Shown piece by piece: positions 34,683 through 42,752 of a stretch of 64,000 bases of DNA. The stretch is taken from the NCBI GenBank assembly GCA_018363915.1, contig JAGZMY010000006.1, forward strand, positions 1-64,000, written 5' to 3'. The translations under genes were made by a program, and so were the position numbers. Positions within the stretch are counted from its first letter, which is position 1. Each line of letters begins with the position of its first letter. This stretch comes from Anaerococcus vaginalis. GTDB lineage: Bacteria > Bacillota > Clostridia > Tissierellales > Peptoniphilaceae. The notes under the pieces are model-generated. The model worked only from the letters and a program-made list of their open reading frames with translations. It had not been told where the DNA came from and did no database searches.

Positions 34683-35564
34683 ATGAAAACAACAATGGAA
34701 TATATTAAAAATAGATTAAAAGAAGAAAACAAGGAAGTTTGGGAGCTTGCGCTTGAAGATGAAATGGAGCTAACAGGAAAATCAAAAGAAGAAGTTTTTG
34801 AATTATTACAAAAATCTCTTGATGTTATGAAAGAATCTTCACAAAAAGCACTCGACAAAAAATTAATGTCAATGACAAAAATGACTGGTGGAAATGCAAA
34901 ATCAATGAACAATTATTTTCTATCAGAAGATACAATAATGGGAGATTTGCCAACAAAGGCAATGGCTATGGCTTTTTCAACATCAGAAGTAAACGCATCA
35001 ATGGGAAAAATTGTAGCAAGCCCAACAGCAGGATCTGCAGGAATTGTTCCAGCAAGCCTAATGGCGATGCGCGAAAAATTTGGACATTCTGATGAAGAGT
35101 TGATCAAAGCAATTCTTGTTGCTACAGAATTTGGTCAAATTATTGCTGACAATGCAACTTTTGCAGGAGCTGAGGGCGGATGCCAAGCTGAGTGTGGCTC
35201 TGCAGCAGCTATGTGTGCAGCAGCGATTTGTTATTTGAGAGGATGTGACATTGACGTGATGGAAGATGCAGCATCAATTGCACTTTTATCAATAATGGGC
35301 CTTGTGTGCGATCCAATAGGAGGAATGGTCGAATTTCCTTGCAATATTAGAAACGCATCAGGAGTTATAAACGCACTTTCTGCAGCTGATATGGCAATTG
35401 CTGGAGTAAAAGTTTTGGTAACATTTGATGAAACAGTAAATGCCTTAAAAGAAGTAGGCGATGCCCTTCCAGCAAGCCTAAGAGAAACAGGCGAAGGCGG
35501 AGTTGCAGCTTGCCCATCAGCTATGAGACTTAAAAGAAAATATATAGACAAAGAAGAAGACTAA
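34683..35564 (+). CDS. sdaAA: L-serine dehydratase, Fe-S type, alpha subunit
   Basis: This 293-aa catalytic subunit holds the [4Fe-4S] cluster. Cysteine-bearing blocks are GGCQAECGSAAAMCAAA and GLVCDPIGGMVEFPCNIRNA, with SPTAGSAGIVPA as the substrate loop. Together with SdaAB it forms the active enzyme, typical of anaerobes that ferment serine. A possible terminator follows at 35656-35698. Confidence 0.95.
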   Translation: MKTTMEYIKNRLKEENKEVWELALEDEMELTGKSKEEVFELLQKSLDVMKESSQKALDKKLMSMTKMTGGNAKSMNNYFLSEDTIMGDLPTKAMAMAFSTSEVNASMGKIVASPTAGSAGIVPASLMAMREKFGHSDEELIKAILVATEFGQIIADNATFAGAEGGCQAECGSAAAMCAAAICYLRGCDIDVMEDAASIALLSIMGLVCDPIGGMVEFPCNIRNASGVINALSAADMAIAGVKVLVTFDETVNALKEVGDALPASLRETGEGGVAACPSAMRLKRKYIDKEED

Positions 35565-35655
35565 ATTTTTTTAAAATAAAAATCTCAGCGTAAATAAATC
35601 CTCAAGCACGAATATCTGACTTCAAAAATTGTTGATTTCTAAATTTTAAAATTCT

Positions 35656-35698
35656 AAAATCGCAAACTCGAGCTACGCTCTCAGACAGTGCGATTTTT
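35656..35698 (+). terminator. Probable terminator after sdaAA
   Basis: Arms AAAATCGCA and TGCGATTTT, with an inner GAGC/GCTC stem, end in T. The 3' arm is the beginning of the 83-nt repeat copy B, so the terminator may have been supplied by the repeat. Confidence 0.55.
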
Positions 35699-35768
35699 CA
35701 CGAATTTTTAAATTTGAAATCAAATCAATTTTTTCCGTATGATACTCTTAGCGTGAGGATTTGTATAC
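35686..35768 (+). repeat. 83-nt intergenic repeat, copy B
   Basis: Second copy of the segment at 11-93, ungapped with five mismatches and in the same orientation. Here it is followed within 16 bp by a palindromic CCCATCTCGA element. Confidence 0.8.
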
Positions 35769-35783
35769 GTTTCAAAAAAATAA

Positions 35784-35857
35784 CCCATCTCGACCGACTG
35801 AAAGGAGTGGAGAGATCTCATGAGATTTCTCGACTCACTACGTTCGCTCGAAATGGG
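35784..35857. repeat. CCATYTCGA-bounded palindromic repeat, hairpin form
   Basis: This 74-nt imperfect inverted repeat runs from CCCATCTCGA to TCGAAATGGG with a central GATCTCATGAGAT core; the whole could fold into one long hairpin. Its right half is identical, inverted, to 30811-30848, and a shortened relative lies at 2651-2680. Confidence 0.75.
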
Positions 35858-35883
35858 TGTAAATTGAGTTTGTCGACAGTTTG

Positions 35884-35916
35884 AGCTATTTTACGAAAGT
35901 AAAATAGCTTTATTTT
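35884..35916 (+). terminator. Hairpin with T-tract next to the convergent membrane-protein gene
   Basis: AGCTATTTTAC-GAAA-GTAAAATAGCT (35884-35909) is followed on the plus strand by a T-rich run. A tetraloop of GAAA type makes it very stable. Confidence 0.65.
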
Positions 35917-36284
35917 TTATCATCTTCATCATCTTTTTCATCTTTTAAATTAAATTTTTTTCTCATGTGGTATCTTAAAATTAAAAGTAAAAGGATAAAA
36001 TATAGGATTGTAAAAAGAATTAGAAGGATTACGCATATATTTCTTTTTATTTTGAAATACAAAATTATTGGATAAATTATTCCAAATAAAATTATGCCGA
36101 TTATTATTGAAAGATTTCCTGCAAAATTATTTCCGTATTCCCAACATTCTTTATTGTAACAAACTTCCCAAATGTGAAAACCTACTCTCATTTTTGGATA
36201 GTCTGTGTGAAATTTTTTGAAAAATATTCCTACATAAATTGAAAAGAATAATAAAAGCACATCGCCAACTATTAAATTTCCCAA
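35910..36284 (-). CDS. Small membrane protein of unknown function
   Basis: This 124-aa protein has three to four hydrophobic segments and a charged tail (KFNLKDEKDDEDDKK). I chose TTG at 36284 because AAAGGGTGAT lies directly before it; the frame is open to 36368, but that ATG lacks a ribosome site. Between the first two membrane segments it has two Cys and a WEVCYNKECWEYGNN motif, suggesting a disulfide-bearing extracytoplasmic loop. No family is recognised. Confidence 0.6.
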   Translation of the reverse strand: MGNLIVGDVLLLFFSIYVGIFFKKFHTDYPKMRVGFHIWEVCYNKECWEYGNNFAGNLSIIIGIILFGIIYPIILYFKIKRNICVILLILFTILYFILLLLILRYHMRKKFNLKDEKDDEDDKK

Positions 36285-36431
36285 ATTATCACCCTTTCTT
36301 TGAATTAATACTAGATAAAATATACCCCAATTGATATAAATTGAAAAATATTTACTTTTTGCATACAATATTAATAGACTTTGTAAGTTTATTAATGAAA
36401 GAAATGTTAAGTTAGTTAAAGAGGTGATTCA

Positions 36432-37589
36432 ATGAAAATTTTAATTACATCTGATTGGTATTATCCTGTCGTAAATGGTGTAGTAAGATCAATTTTAAAT
36501 TTAAAATCCTATCTGGAAGATAGGGGATTTGATGTAAAAGTTTTAACCCTCTCAAATTCAACTGAAAGTTATAAAAAAGGAAATGTTTATTATATAGGAA
36601 GTCTTGGTGCGGGGAAAATTTATCCAGAGGCAAGGATTTCTGCAACTTTAAGAAATAAATTCATTAAGGAAATAAAAGATTGGAAACCAGATATTGTCCA
36701 TTCACAATGCGAATTTTCTACTTTTATGATGGTGACAAAAATTGCCAAAAAAACATCTTGTCCCTTAGTTCACACCTATCATACAATTTATGAAGACTAT
36801 ACTCATTATTTTTCTCCATCAAAAAAGGTGGGCAAAAAAATGATTTCGGTTTTTTCAAAAGCAATTGCCGATAGGGTTGAAATAATTATTGTTCCAAGCG
36901 AAAAAACTAGAGAAATTTTAAAATCTTATGATATTGAGGATGAGAAGATAAAAATAATTCCTACTGGTATAGAAATGCCAGAAAAATTGGAAGATAAAAA
37001 TAAAATTAGAGATTATTACGGATTTGATGCAAGCGATAAAATAATTCTTTATTTGGGTAGGCTTGCCGAAGAAAAAAATATTGAGGAATTAATTGATTAT
37101 TACGAAAGACTTGATATAGAAAAATTAAAATTTATTCTTGTTGGGGGCGGACCTTATTTAAAAGATTTGAAATCTTATGCAAAAAATATTGGTAAAAAAA
37201 TTTATTTTGCTGGTATGGTTAAGCCAGGGGAAGTAAATAATTATTATAGAATGGCAGATGTTTTTGTTTCTGCAAGTAAGTCCGAAACTCAAGGACTTAC
37301 TTATTATGAGGCGATGAGCAATGCTACTCCTGCGATTTGTAGAAAAGATTACTGCCTTGATAAGGTAATAATTGATGATTTTAATGGCTACCAATATGAA
37401 AATTTTTCTGATTTTAAAAAATATTTGGAAATGATTTTTCTTGATAAAGAAAAAAAGGATGAGCTTTCTAAAAACGCAAGAAAATATGCTTTGGAAAATT
37501 TTTCTATAGATTCTTTTGGCGAAAATTGCGAAAGATTATATAAAGAAGCAATCAAAAAAGGTAGGACACATGAAAATTCTTATTTATAA
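36432..37589 (+). CDS. GT4 glycosyltransferase, probable diacylglycerol glucosyltransferase
   Basis: This 385-aa GT-B enzyme has an N-terminal acceptor domain (SDWYYPVVNGVVRSI, HTYHTIYEDYTHYF) and a C-terminal donor domain with ILYLGRLAEEKN and the EX7E motif ETQGLTYYE. The sequence pattern is that of alpha-monoglucosyldiacylglycerol synthases of Gram-positive bacteria. It is followed, with a 20-bp overlap, by a second glycosyltransferase resembling the enzyme that adds the next sugar. Acceptor identity is inferred from this pairing. Confidence 0.85.
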   Translation: MKILITSDWYYPVVNGVVRSILNLKSYLEDRGFDVKVLTLSNSTESYKKGNVYYIGSLGAGKIYPEARISATLRNKFIKEIKDWKPDIVHSQCEFSTFMMVTKIAKKTSCPLVHTYHTIYEDYTHYFSPSKKVGKKMISVFSKAIADRVEIIIVPSEKTREILKSYDIEDEKIKIIPTGIEMPEKLEDKNKIRDYYGFDASDKIILYLGRLAEEKNIEELIDYYERLDIEKLKFILVGGGPYLKDLKSYAKNIGKKIYFAGMVKPGEVNNYYRMADVFVSASKSETQGLTYYEAMSNATPAICRKDYCLDKVIIDDFNGYQYENFSDFKKYLEMIFLDKEKKDELSKNARKYALENFSIDSFGENCERLYKEAIKKGRTHENSYL

Positions 37590-38578
37590 TGAAGATTATC
37601 AAACTGTAAAAGAATCTGGCGTTGGAAAAGCAATAGACCATCAAAAAAAGGCTTTGGATTTGGTTGGAGTTTCATATACCTTAAATCCAGATGACGATTA
37701 TGATATTTGCCACATAAATACAGTTTTTCCAAAGTCTGCTTTTTTTTGCAAATAAGGCGAAAAAATCTGGCAAAAAAGTTGTCTATCATGGGCATTCCAC
37801 TAAGGAAGATTTTAAAAATTCTTTTATCCTATCAAATGAACTTGCACCATTTTTCAAAAAATGGCTTATACATTGTTATAAAAAAGGAGATTTGATTTTA
37901 ACTCCAACACAATATTCCAAAAATATTTTGGATTCATATAAGATTGGAAAAGAAATTAAAGTAGTATCAAACGGCGTTGACCTGGATTTTTGGAAGAAAA
38001 AAGAAAATGACAGGGAAAATTTTTATAAAAGATATAAGCTTGATAAAAATAAAAAATCAATCATTTCAGTTGGTCTATTTATAGAAAGAAAAGGAATTTT
38101 AGATTTCGTAGAGCTTGCAAAAAAACTTCCCCAATACGAATTTGTGTGGTTTGGAGAATTGAAATTGAGCCTAGTGCCAGAAAAAATCAAAAAAGCTGTC
38201 AAAACAGATTTGAAAAATTTGCATTTTCCAGGATACGTTAGCCAAGAATTATTGCGAGAAGCCTACTCAGGATCAGACCTTTATATATTTCCAACATTTG
38301 AAGAAACCGAAGGAATAGTTTTGCTAGAGGCCCTTGCAACAAAAGCCGACACAATAATTAGAGATATAGAAATTTATAAAAATCTCAAAGATGGAAAAGA
38401 AATTTATAAATCGAAAGACAAAAAAGAATTTTACAAAAAAATAAAATTGATTTTGGAAGGAAAATATCCTTCACTAAAAGAAGAAGGCTACAAGCTCGCC
38501 CAAGAAAAATCCATAGAAAATATAGGCTTGAAACTAAAAAAATATTACCAAGACCTATTAGAAAGAGAAGAAAAATGA
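37570..38578 (+). pseudogene. CpoA-like GT4 glycosyltransferase with a frameshift at a T8 run
   Basis: Two frames together encode one GT4 enzyme of about 335 residues. Frame one starts at ATG 37570 (MKILIYNEDYQTVKESGVGK) and hits a stop at 37755, just after a run of eight T (37740-37747). With seven T the frame would continue as FFANKAKKSGKKVVYHGHST and join the downstream part, which contains NGVDLDFWKK, SVGLFIERKG, GYVSQELLREAYSGSDLYIFPT and EX7E (ETEGIVLLE). The pattern resembles pneumococcal CpoA, which adds a second hexose to glucosyldiacylglycerol. A TTG at 37892 behind AAAAGGAG could restart translation of the donor domain. It may be a phase-variable gene, a true pseudogene or a sequencing error. 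Confidence 0.8.
37740..37747 (+). repeat. Homopolymer T8 tract at the glycosyltransferase frameshift
   Basis: Eight consecutive T lie inside the coding sequence exactly where the two halves of the glycosyltransferase go out of frame; loss of one T would restore a continuous frame. Confidence 0.85.
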
Positions 38579-39267
38579 GAAGTGTAATAAAATTTATAAG
38601 CTATGCCCTTTTGATTATTTTACTACCAAGTTTTGTCATGCTATTTGTGACAAGCCTTGATACAAGTAATTTTATGTTAATTTTTTTAGGACAAATTTTA
38701 GTTTTTCTAATATTATTAAGTTTTTATTTTCTAATTAGAAAAAATACAAAAAAATACGAAGATAAAACGAAAAAAGAAATTGAAAACGAAAAAAATATAG
38801 AAAAATTAAAAAAATTAAGAAATGAAAAAATTTCATACAAATCAAAAGCAAATATAACAAAAAGAATAATAGACATATCCTATTCAAAAGAAGAATGCGA
38901 AAACCTTAAAAAATTCACATCAATCTACGACGATATGATTTTTTATTATTCAGCCCTTATAAAAAATGAGAGAGATGATAGAAAAAATTACAAACAAAAA
39001 AGAGATAATTTTATAAAAAGATACAAAAATAGACATTTTATTTTTCCGGATTACAAAGAAAATTTAAAAACTTCAATAAAATGGATAGGAGTATTTTTAA
39101 TTTTTTCCCTAATTTCATATTTAAATCCATTCAAATTCATAAAAAATCAAGAAATTTATGGGATAGTAGTATTATTAAATTTCACTTTCAATCTAGCACT
39201 TGTAGTAAATACAATTATTTGGATCCTAAGAAGCTTGAAAAGTTACTGGGCAAAAAATTTACTTTAA
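38575..39267 (+). CDS. Membrane protein with central coiled coil, unknown function
   Basis: This 230-aa protein has two hydrophobic segments at the N-terminus (residues 5-58), a long highly charged Lys/Glu/Asn region likely to form a coiled coil (about 60-150) and two more hydrophobic segments near the C-terminus (160-220). Its ATG overlaps the stop of the broken glycosyltransferase (ATGA), so it is the third gene of that operon. No family is recognised; partnership in glycolipid synthesis is possible from position only. Confidence 0.65.
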   Translation: MRSVIKFISYALLIILLPSFVMLFVTSLDTSNFMLIFLGQILVFLILLSFYFLIRKNTKKYEDKTKKEIENEKNIEKLKKLRNEKISYKSKANITKRIIDISYSKEECENLKKFTSIYDDMIFYYSALIKNERDDRKNYKQKRDNFIKRYKNRHFIFPDYKENLKTSIKWIGVFLIFSLISYLNPFKFIKNQEIYGIVVLLNFTFNLALVVNTIIWILRSLKSYWAKNLL

Positions 39268-39343
39268 AGCACGATAAATTATAAATAAGAGAAATGGTAA
39301 CTTGTTTATCAGTTATAGTTTTATATTTTTTTAATAGTTTAAG

Positions 39344-39378
39344 ACAAAAGTTTTATCTTTTGTTTTTTTTTTTTTTTG
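39344..39378 (+). terminator. Terminator with a 16-T tract
   Basis: ACAAAAG-TTTTAT-CTTTTGT is followed by an exceptionally long run of 16 T (39363-39378). It closes the glycosyltransferase operon. Confidence 0.75.
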
Positions 39379-39476
39379 AAAATTTTGAAAATTAATTTTT
39401 GAAACGATTTAATTAAAACAAAATATTAAATTAATTAAGATATACTATTAAAATATTAAAAAAATTAAAAATCAAC

Positions 39477-39504
39477 TTTACAAAAATTAAAATGGTGGTA
39501 TACT
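39477..39504 (+). promoter_or_regulatory. Promoter of the DUF2089-DUF4097 operon
   Basis: TTTACA (39477-39482), 16 bp, TATACT (39499-39504). Confidence 0.65.
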
Positions 39505-39526
39505 TATTTTATAAAGGAGGCGGGTT

Positions 39527-39883
39527 TTGATTAATAAATGTCCTAATTGTGGTGGTGACTTGGTTATCACTTCTTATAAATGTAATTCATGTTTTACTGA
39601 AGTTAGTGGAGAATTTGAAATGGGTAAATTTCAAAGACTTGATATTGAGGATTTGGAATTTATTGAGCTTTTTTTGCAAAAGCGTGGCAGTATAAAAGAT
39701 GTTGGAGAGAGTTTGGGAATTTCTTACCCGACTGTTAGAAATAGAATTGACAAGATTGTAAAAAAACTTGGTGGAAAAATAAATAAACAAGAATCTAGAA
39801 TAGATATTTTGAATATGGTCAACAGCGGAGAGATTACTCCTGACCAAGCAAGTGAACTTTTAAAGGAGCTTAAAGATGAATGA
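39527..39883 (+). CDS. DUF2089-type zinc-ribbon and helix-turn-helix protein
   Basis: This 118-aa protein starts at TTG 39527, just after AAAGGAGGCGGG. An N-terminal C4 zinc ribbon (CPNCGGD...CNSC, residues 5-22) is followed by a helix-turn-helix (IKDVGESLGISYPTVRNRIDKIVKKLG, about 56-82) and a short C-terminal helical pair (MVNSGEITPDQASELLKEL) that recurs at the N-terminus of the next protein. The DUF2089 family is poorly characterised but looks like a DNA-binding regulator. It overlaps the next gene by 8 bp and probably regulates or partners it. Confidence 0.85.
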   Translation: MINKCPNCGGDLVITSYKCNSCFTEVSGEFEMGKFQRLDIEDLEFIELFLQKRGSIKDVGESLGISYPTVRNRIDKIVKKLGGKINKQESRIDILNMVNSGEITPDQASELLKELKDE

Positions 39884-40949
39884 AGAAAAGAAAATGATTT
39901 TAGATATGTTAAAAGAAGGAAAAATTACAGTTGAACAAGCTAGCGATCTTTTGGAGGCAGTTGGCAAAGACAAGTCTAAAAATAATGAGGAAAGTTTTGT
40001 TGATAAATTATCAACTTCTTTTGAAAAAATTATGAAAAAGACAAGTGAAACTATTTCAAATTTTGATTTTGATATTGATCTTGATAGCGTAAATATTCCT
40101 AATATTTACCATATAAATTCTCAAAAAACTGAAAATCAAACAAAAATTGATGATGATGTTAATGCTATTGAAATTGATCTTATAAATGGTTCTTTGGATA
40201 TTGAAAGAGCTCAAGAAAATCATATTATGGTTGATGAGAAAGTTTATTTCAAAAACAAAGAAGACCAAGTAAATGATTATTTAAATGTTGAAGTTGTTGA
40301 GGACAAATTAATTGTAAGTGTAAATGAAAATTATAAGTCTTTGGATGCAAGTGCGAATGTAAAATTATATTTGGGCAAAAATATTTATGATAGTCTTGAT
40401 ATAAATATTGTAAATGGTCAAGTTGAACTTTGTGATGTTGATTTTAAGGAAAATAATATTGAATCAACTAATGCAAGATTTACTATTATAAATTCTGCTG
40501 GTAATATTGATTTAAAAAATACTAATGGAAAAATTGAAATTAGAAATACAAATGGAAATCTTGAAGTTTCTAATGTAAATGGCTCAGTTTATCTTTCAAA
40601 TATTTCTGGAGAAAATGCAAATGTAGATATTGTAAATGGCTCTATAAGAATTGATGGCTTAAATATGGAAAATGTAGATCTTTCATCAAAAGCTGGTTCA
40701 ATTAAAATTTTTAAAATCGTTGATGCAAAAGAAGTTAATATAGGAACACAATTTGGATCAGTTGTAATAGATACAAATGAATTTAATAAAAATATAAAGG
40801 CTTTGATTAAATCATCATCTTATTCAATTGCGGATAAATTTAAAAATAAATTGCAAACAAAAGATGGCTACCAAGTTTCAACTAATCCAGAAGAATCAGA
40901 TTTGTATGTGGATATAAAATCAGCTTTTGGTAGAGTAAGCATTAGATAA
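39876..40949 (+). CDS. DUF4097-type beta-repeat protein
   Basis: This 357-aa protein has an N-terminal short helical motif (MILDMLKEGKITVEQASDLLEAVGK), nearly the same as the C-terminal motif of the preceding protein and as found in Bacillus YvlB. A long repetitive beta region (residues 80-357) follows, with recurring patterns such as NGSLDIE, NGQVELCD, TNGKIEIRNTNG, NGSVYLS and NGSIRI, as in DUF4097/adhesin-like beta-helices. No signal peptide or membrane segment is seen, so it is probably cytoplasmic. A strong terminator follows. Confidence 0.85.
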   Translation: MNEEKKMILDMLKEGKITVEQASDLLEAVGKDKSKNNEESFVDKLSTSFEKIMKKTSETISNFDFDIDLDSVNIPNIYHINSQKTENQTKIDDDVNAIEIDLINGSLDIERAQENHIMVDEKVYFKNKEDQVNDYLNVEVVEDKLIVSVNENYKSLDASANVKLYLGKNIYDSLDINIVNGQVELCDVDFKENNIESTNARFTIINSAGNIDLKNTNGKIEIRNTNGNLEVSNVNGSVYLSNISGENANVDIVNGSIRIDGLNMENVDLSSKAGSIKIFKIVDAKEVNIGTQFGSVVIDTNEFNKNIKALIKSSSYSIADKFKNKLQTKDGYQVSTNPEESDLYVDIKSAFGRVSIR

Positions 40950-40959
40950 AATTGAAAAC

Positions 40960-40996
40960 AAAAAGGTCTTAGGAGAAATCCTAGGGCCTTTTTTGT
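40960..40996 (+). terminator. Terminator after the DUF4097 gene
   Basis: AAAAAGGTCTTAGGA-GAAA-TCCTAGGGCCTTTTT forms a near-perfect hairpin ending in T. Confidence 0.85.
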
Positions 40997-41353
40997 TTGG
41001 AGATTTTAGAAAAAATAGGTTTTAAAATCACTTATTTAGTTTAGTATATTTGTTTAAAAAATTTAGCCTTTTTTGGCTAAAATTTTTGAGGCAATTACCA
41101 ACAAATATTTGCAAAAGAAAAAATGAAATTATTAGAAAAGAGGGTAAATTTTGAGGGATTATTTTCAAATTTTCTTTCAATTTAGATATTAAATTATATT
41201 TATTAGGAAATGTAAAAATTTTTGTAAAATTTGAGTAAATATTTTGAAAATTTTTAAAAAACAAAATCAAATTTTAAAAAATAATTAGCAAAAGCTTTTA
41301 AATTAGGCGTTTGGTGTATTTTATTTTTTAATTTTAAAAATTTAAAAAAAGAC
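40997..41353. other. Gene-free AT-rich stretch
   Basis: Only a small hairpin (TTTAGCC-TTTTTT-GGCTAAA, about 41058-41077) stands out. A minus-strand frame at 41028-41270 has no ribosome site and is not credible. Confidence 0.5.
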
Positions 41354-41382
41354 TTTACAAAAATAAAAATCGGGTATATAAT
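41354..41382 (+). promoter_or_regulatory. Promoter of the GntR-ABC operon
   Basis: TTTACA (41354-41359), a 17-bp spacer and perfect TATAAT (41377-41382). Confidence 0.8.
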
Positions 41383-41412
41383 ATTATTGTATTAAGAGAG
41401 CGATACAATAAT
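41383..41412. promoter_or_regulatory. YtrA-type GntR operator
   Basis: ATTATTGTAT-N10-ATACAATAAT has perfect 10-bp arms and begins directly after the -10 box, covering the transcription start. The GntR gene lies in the operon it precedes, so autorepression is strongly suggested. Confidence 0.8.
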
Positions 41413-41436
41413 ACAAAAATACAAAAAGGAAATTGA

Positions 41437-41703
41437 ATGAATATTTTAAAAATAATTTTGCCTATGGGGCTTTTGGGTTTTTTGTTTGTATTTATTATAA
41501 AAAAACTTGAAAAAAGCGAAAAAATTAAAGGCAAAAATCAAAATCATAAAAATAAGCAAAATTATTTGGCAGAAGGTATGACTATTGGAATGAGTTTTGG
41601 TATAATTTTTGGTTCTTTGTACGATAATATTGGAACTTTTCTTCCAATTGGAATGTTGATTGGCTTGGTTGTTGGGCAAGCGATAGAAAAAAAGGAGGAA
41701 TAA
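41437..41703 (+). CDS. Small membrane protein of the GntR-ABC operon
   Basis: This 88-aa protein has one N-terminal membrane segment, a basic linker (KKLEKSEKIKGKNQNHKNK) and a glycine-rich C-terminal pair of segments (TIGMSFGIIFGSL...IGMLIGLVVGQAI) with a glycine-zipper look. It is the first gene after an operator palindrome and abuts the GntR gene. YtrA-type operons often carry such small membrane genes; specific function is unknown. Confidence 0.7.
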   Translation: MNILKIILPMGLLGFLFVFIIKKLEKSEKIKGKNQNHKNKQNYLAEGMTIGMSFGIIFGSLYDNIGTFLPIGMLIGLVVGQAIEKKEE

Positions 41704-42063
41704 ATGGAATTTGATAATGATAGACCTATTTATCTTCAAATTTTGGAAGATTTTAAGTCGAAAATTTCAAGTGGCGAGTGGAAAGCTGGCGATAAAATTG
41801 ATTCTGTTAGAAATCTTGCCAAGGATTATGAAGTAAATCCAAATACTGTCCAAAGAGCCTTAGCTGAACTTGAACGAGATGGGCTTTGTCAAAGCCAAAG
41901 AACTAGTGGAAGATTTGTAACTGATGATAAAGATTTGATAAAATCTTTGTCAAAAAATGCTTTTGAAATAATTTGCGAAGATTTTATTAACAATGCAAAA
42001 AATTTAAAAATTTCAAAAGAAGATGCTCTTGATGGTCTTGATAAATTTTGGGAGGTGGACTAA
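41704..42063 (+). CDS. GntR-family regulator, YtrA subfamily
   Basis: This 119-aa repressor has an N-terminal winged helix (PIYLQILEDFKSKISSGEWKAGDKIDSVRNLAKDYEVNPNTVQRAL) and only a short C-terminal dimerisation helix pair, the size that defines the YtrA subfamily. It sits in the operon with an ABC transporter, and a perfect inverted repeat covers the promoter. YtrA regulators usually respond to cell-envelope-active compounds. The stop overlaps the ATPase start (TAATG). Confidence 0.92.
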   Translation: MEFDNDRPIYLQILEDFKSKISSGEWKAGDKIDSVRNLAKDYEVNPNTVQRALAELERDGLCQSQRTSGRFVTDDKDLIKSLSKNAFEIICEDFINNAKNLKISKEDALDGLDKFWEVD

Positions 42064-42752
42064 TGTTAGAGATTAAAAATTTATCTATTGCATACAAAAA
42101 TAAACCTGTTTTAGATAAGCTAAATTTATATTTAAAAAAAGGAGAAATTGTTGGGCTTTTGGGACCTAATGGATCGGGAAAAACAACTTTGCTTAGAATT
42201 CTTGCAGGTCTTGAAAAAAATTATGAGGGCGAGGTTAAAATTGGTGGAGAAAATCCAGACTATCTTACAAAATCTTTTGTATCCTACCAACCAGACCATC
42301 TTCCTTTGGACAAATCATATAATTTGATTCAAATTTCAAATTTGTATGACGAATTTTTTGAAGATTTTTCAAAAGGAAAATTTGAAAAAATAATTAGAGA
42401 TTTTAAACTTGATATGAAGATGAAAATAAAAAATATGTCAAAGGGTATGAAAGACAAGGTGCAAATTGCCCTTTCCCTTTCAAGAAAATCGGATTTATAT
42501 CTTTTGGATGAGCCAATGAGTGGGATTGATCCTGCAAGCAGGAAAAAAATTATGGATGTAATAATTGATAATTTTGATTCGGAAGGTCTTATGATTATTT
42601 CAACTCATTTGATTAGTCAAATCGAAAGACTTTTGGATAAGGTTGTATTTATTTCTGATGGAAAAATTATTTTGGAAGAAAATATTGATGATTTGAGAAA
42701 AAATCACAAAATGGGAGTTGAAGAATACTTTGAGGAGGTTTTCAATGGCTAA
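42063..42752 (+). CDS. ABC transporter ATP-binding protein
   Basis: This 229-aa ATPase has Walker A GPNGSGKTT, signature MSKGMKDKVQIALS (an atypical MSKGM in place of LSGGQ, usual in this YtrB-like group), LLDEPMSGIDPASR and STHLISQIE. The ATG at 42063 was preferred over an in-frame upstream ATG (42048) because GGGAGG lies directly before it and it overlaps the GntR stop. The partner permease follows with an 8-bp overlap. Confidence 0.9.
   Translation: MLEIKNLSIAYKNKPVLDKLNLYLKKGEIVGLLGPNGSGKTTLLRILAGLEKNYEGEVKIGGENPDYLTKSFVSYQPDHLPLDKSYNLIQISNLYDEFFEDFSKGKFEKIIRDFKLDMKMKIKNMSKGMKDKVQIALSLSRKSDLYLLDEPMSGIDPASRKKIMDVIIDNFDSEGLMIISTHLISQIERLLDKVVFISDGKIILEENIDDLRKNHKMGVEEYFEEVFNG

Noticed and set aside
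35231..35551. Antisense frame of 106 codons inside sdaAA
   Set aside because: The sense strand encodes a perfect L-serine dehydratase alpha subunit; the antisense frame is a by-product of its codon use.
39363..39378. Sixteen-T tract as a contingency locus
   Set aside because: It is intergenic and directly follows a hairpin, so it is better explained as the U-tract of a terminator.
41028..41270. Minus-strand open frame of 80 codons in an intergenic gap
   Set aside because: TTG start without any ribosome site, low-complexity composition dictated by AT-rich DNA, no neighbouring operon.
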